From assembly GCA_937893815.1 (NCBI GenBank), contig CALCSH010000262.1, positions 1 to 8,709 of the forward strand: a stretch of DNA of 8,709 nt. Reading direction: 5' to 3'. The position numbers were made by a program, and so were the translations under genes. A model generated the notes under the pieces. That model saw only the letters and a program-made list of their open reading frames with translations. It was not told where the DNA came from and ran no database searches. This DNA comes from an uncultured Anaerolineae bacterium. GTDB taxonomy: Bacteria; Chloroflexota; Anaerolineae; Anaerolineales; UBA11858. Position 1 is the stretch's first letter; each line of letters begins with the position of its first letter. This document shows positions 6,566-8,709 of the stretch, piece by piece.

Positions 6566-8125
6566 TTAGCTCTCCGTCCACATGGTAATACAATTCCGCC
6601 CTGCTTTCTTCGAAGTATACATCATCGCATCGGCATGCGAGAGTATGCTATCAAAATTTTGCATGGCATGCGGAGTGTCAGGGGTGAATATAACGCCCCC
6701 AACAGAAATTGTCACGAAAATCGAATTAGAGGCGCCGTCCAATTGAACAGGTGTCCCGCCAATCGCTTCTCGAATTTTCTCTGCCACAACTTCCGCTTCG
6801 AGCTTGCCAGTTTCTGGTAGTAAAATGACAAACTCCTCCCCGCCATATCGCCCCAATAAATCGACTGAGCGCAAACTCTCCTGACAGCGGTGAGCAACTT
6901 CTCTTAAAACTTCATCGCCGCACAGGTGTCCATGGGTATCGTTAATTTGCTTGAAGTGGTCTAGATCAAACATAATCACTGTATAGGAATGAAAATAGCG
7001 CAACGCTCGTTGATGTTCCTGAGCAGCCAGGGTCATAAAAGTTCGCCGATTAAGCAGCCCGGTTAAGCCATCCCGAGTGGCAAGAATTTCCAATGCAACA
7101 GCATCATTTTTCTGCTGGGTGATATCCGTCAACAACAATAAATAACCCAGCAACCGTTGGAATCGGTTGTGTATCAAGGTTACTCGAATACGAAAATATC
7201 GCGCACCCTCTTCTCCCGGCAAAACCCGATCGGCGATATTTTCTTTATCCAGGTTAAGATCAGCCAGTGGGGGGCACAGAGTTTGCAGCGGCAGGCCTAA
7301 CAATCCGAATGAATCGACTCCAATCAGTTTCTTAGCCGCCGGATTCATCTCCAGTAATTGCGTTTGTGGATCTAGCACCACCACACCAATCCCCATGCTC
7401 TGGAAAACCTGGGAATATGCCACCGGCATAATCGCCAGTAGATTAAAGCGGAACAAGGCCACGCCAAAAATCAAGGCCGAAACGAGAAATAATAGGATAA
7501 CTTCATCTAACTGGGGAATAAGATCAAGGCCAAAGCCATCTAAAGCTATCCGCCCTAATAAAGGAACCAGGCCACCAATTGCCATCAGCATGGCTTGCCT
7601 TTGATGGATGGGCGGTACCGCTAGCCGAAATCGCACATACAACCATGCGCTGATGATGATCAACAGATATGAACAAGCAACATAAAACCAGAAATACCAA
7701 CCGTGTGTGACCTGTTCTTCAAGCAGGCCAGGTTCAATCCACACCTTTCCCCACATCCAGGTTTGCCAATCACTGGTAAAGACCACCCCTAATGTGATGA
7801 GGTAGAAGCTCCCAAAGCCAGCGTTCGCCCAGCGCGTCCATCTGCCTTCGTTTTGCGTGAATTGCAGAGAAAAAACCAGCCAGATGAGTGGGGCACTGAC
7901 ACTACCGATGTATTTAAATCGCAACCAAAAGATTTTTCCGGCCAGTTCCTGACTGGCCAGCCCCAAAATATAGCAGACTGTCCACACCATCAAAGTCAGC
8001 ATGAGCAAGGCAAAGGTGCGGGCTTGGGGTTCTTGTCGGCGGCGTGCCGCATAGATGCCCAGCAAAACGAGACATCCAAGGGAAATTAATAACGGCAATA
8101 ACCAGGGCGAGTATGCGTAGGTCAT
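6566..8125 (-). CDS. Membrane diguanylate cyclase, 7TM-PAS-GGDEF
   Basis: This 519-residue protein has an N-terminal block of about seven hydrophobic helices (about 6-226) of the type found at the start of some histidine kinases (HisKA_7TM), including FWLRFKYIGSVSAPLIWLVF. Next come a PAS domain (about 236-337, ending GYLLLLTDITQQKN) and a GGDEF domain (about 342-515). The catalytic loop is GGEEF (428-432), the metal-binding segment FDLDHFKQINDTHGH is intact (386-400), and the RSVD inhibitory site (419-422) lies five residues before it. Active c-di-GMP synthesis with product inhibition is expected, controlled by a membrane or PAS-bound signal that is not identifiable here. The ATG at 8125 is the first possible start, because a stop lies just upstream in frame, but it lacks a good Shine-Dalgarno. 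The gene follows the deaminase by 60 bases and seems to have its own promoter in that gap. Confidence 0.93.
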   Translation of the reverse strand: MTYAYSPWLLPLLISLGCLVLLGIYAARRRQEPQARTFALLMLTLMVWTVCYILGLASQELAGKIFWLRFKYIGSVSAPLIWLVFSLQFTQNEGRWTRWANAGFGSFYLITLGVVFTSDWQTWMWGKVWIEPGLLEEQVTHGWYFWFYVACSYLLIIISAWLYVRFRLAVPPIHQRQAMLMAIGGLVPLLGRIALDGFGLDLIPQLDEVILLFLVSALIFGVALFRFNLLAIMPVAYSQVFQSMGIGVVVLDPQTQLLEMNPAAKKLIGVDSFGLLGLPLQTLCPPLADLNLDKENIADRVLPGEEGARYFRIRVTLIHNRFQRLLGYLLLLTDITQQKNDAVALEILATRDGLTGLLNRRTFMTLAAQEHQRALRYFHSYTVIMFDLDHFKQINDTHGHLCGDEVLREVAHRCQESLRSVDLLGRYGGEEFVILLPETGKLEAEVVAEKIREAIGGTPVQLDGASNSIFVTISVGGVIFTPDTPHAMQNFDSILSHADAMMYTSKKAGRNCITMWTES

Positions 8126-8174
8126 GTGGCTGTATCATCATATTTTCGAGAATACAGAAACTGGAATAACGAGA

Positions 8175-8183
8175 AGTATAACA
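8175..8183 (-). promoter_or_regulatory. Extended -10 promoter for the 7TM cyclase
   Basis: The minus strand reads TGTTATACT, a five-of-six TATAAT match with the extended TG. It lies just past the deaminase stop. The expected -35 position falls inside the deaminase end and reads poorly (GACATT). Transcription would begin near 8168, about 43 bases before the cyclase ATG. The cyclase could therefore be expressed independently of the deaminase. Confidence 0.42.
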
Positions 8184-8185
8184 TG

Positions 8186-8647
8186 CTACAACTTGCCAAT
8201 GTCTTCATCCCAAAGGTCAGGATGGCTATCGATGAATTCGGCCATCATTTGTTTGCAAGCATCCAAATCGAGATCAATGACTTCAACACCATGTTGCTCC
8301 ATAAATTTACGCGCCCCTGGAAAAGTCTGTGATTCACCGGCAATTACCTTTTTAATACCAAACTGCACCACTGCGCCAGCACAAAGATAGCAGGGCATTA
8401 GGGTAGAGTACAACACCATATCCTGATAGGAGCCAACCCTGCCAGCATCCTGCAAACAATGGATTTCAGCGTGCATGATCGGATTATTCTCTTGAACGCG
8501 CTGATTGTGTCCACGTCCACAGATTTGGTCATCTTTTACTAATATAGAGCCAATCGGAATGCCGCCCTCACGTAATCCCTTGCGAGCCTCTTCGAGGGCA
8601 TGCTTCATAAATTCATCCATATTTCCATCCAATTTATTATCTGGCAT
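8186..8647 (-). CDS. Cytosine deaminase, yeast Fcy1-like zinc enzyme
   Basis: This 153-residue cytosolic enzyme belongs to the cytidine/deoxycytidylate deaminase-like superfamily and is predicted to convert cytosine to uracil and ammonia in pyrimidine salvage. Zinc ligands are His59 (HAE, 59-61) and Cys86/Cys89 (PCYLC, 85-89), with Glu61 as proton shuttle. The features that point to the Fcy1 branch rather than TadA or guanine deaminase are GGIPIGSILV (28-37), GRGHNQRVQ (44-52), the AGR after HAE, and above all the C-terminal DLWDEDIG (144-151), which matches the WxEDIG end of yeast cytosine deaminase. The start is uncertain. ATG 8647 has no clear Shine-Dalgarno, ATG 8620 (MDEFMKHA) has GGA seven bases before it and gives the usual family length, and the same frame is also open upstream to the window edge. 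Substrate specificity is inferred from family resemblance. Confidence 0.9.
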   Translation of the reverse strand: MPDNKLDGNMDEFMKHALEEARKGLREGGIPIGSILVKDDQICGRGHNQRVQENNPIMHAEIHCLQDAGRVGSYQDMVLYSTLMPCYLCAGAVVQFGIKKVIAGESQTFPGARKFMEQHGVEVIDLDLDACKQMMAEFIDSHPDLWDEDIGKL

Positions 8648-8709
8648 CAGTTCTTGTTGGGTCTCTGAGATTTCGCAAGGTAAAGCCCAGATTTGGGGGT
8701 GTGGCGGGT
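8648..8709 (-). other. Open frame upstream of the deaminase at the window edge
   Basis: These 62 bases are open in the deaminase frame (reading ...IWALPCEISETQQEL before the Met at 8647). In a second frame they read ...SGLYLAKSQRPNKN to a TGA that overlaps the deaminase ATG by one base (TGATG). The first would be an N-terminal extension and the second the end of an upstream operon partner. The stretch is too short to choose between these and plain spacer. Confidence 0.25.

Overview
The window looks like chromosomal DNA from a Chloroflexota bacterium, probably class Anaerolineae. This is inferred from the domain combinations (Cache-HAMP-GAF-PAS-GGDEF and 7TM-PAS-GGDEF), from a conserved 235-residue protein family I associate with that group, and from middling GC content. 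No rRNA, tRNA, transposase, phage gene or CRISPR array was seen, so the assignment rests on proteins alone.

Layout. Nearly everything reads on the minus strand. From right to left: a cytosine deaminase (8186-8647); a membrane 7TM-PAS-diguanylate cyclase (6566-8125) with its own likely promoter; a conserved 235-aa protein of unknown function (5751-6458 at most); a decayed dapB remnant (5191-5572); then, past a short plus-strand island, a solute-binding lipoprotein (2912-3805) placed 13 bases ahead of a large Cache-HAMP-GAF-PAS-diguanylate cyclase (565-2898); and last a DUF1801 gene (1-402) cut off by the window edge. The only intact plus-strand gene is a short-chain dehydrogenase (4365-5159). 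A possible degraded reading frame lies just upstream of it.

How the genes work together. The clearest functional theme is c-di-GMP signalling. Two membrane-anchored diguanylate cyclases both keep the catalytic motif (GGDEF or GGEEF) and the RxxD inhibitory site. One of them forms an apparent operon with an amino-acid-type binding lipoprotein and no transporter permease or ATPase. That suggests a ligand-sensing pair rather than an uptake system. No phosphodiesterase or c-di-GMP effector is in the window.

The middle section (about 3.8-5.75 kb) is the unusual part. A 28-bp element occurs twice in the same orientation with one mismatch (3953-3980 and 5633-5660). The copies bracket the dehydrogenase, the degraded frame and the dapB pseudogene. 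The first copy sits just upstream of a strong extended -10 promoter for the binding-protein/cyclase operon. The dapB remnant is a mosaic of N-terminal, central and C-terminal pieces joined by deletions, a nonsense codon and a frameshift.
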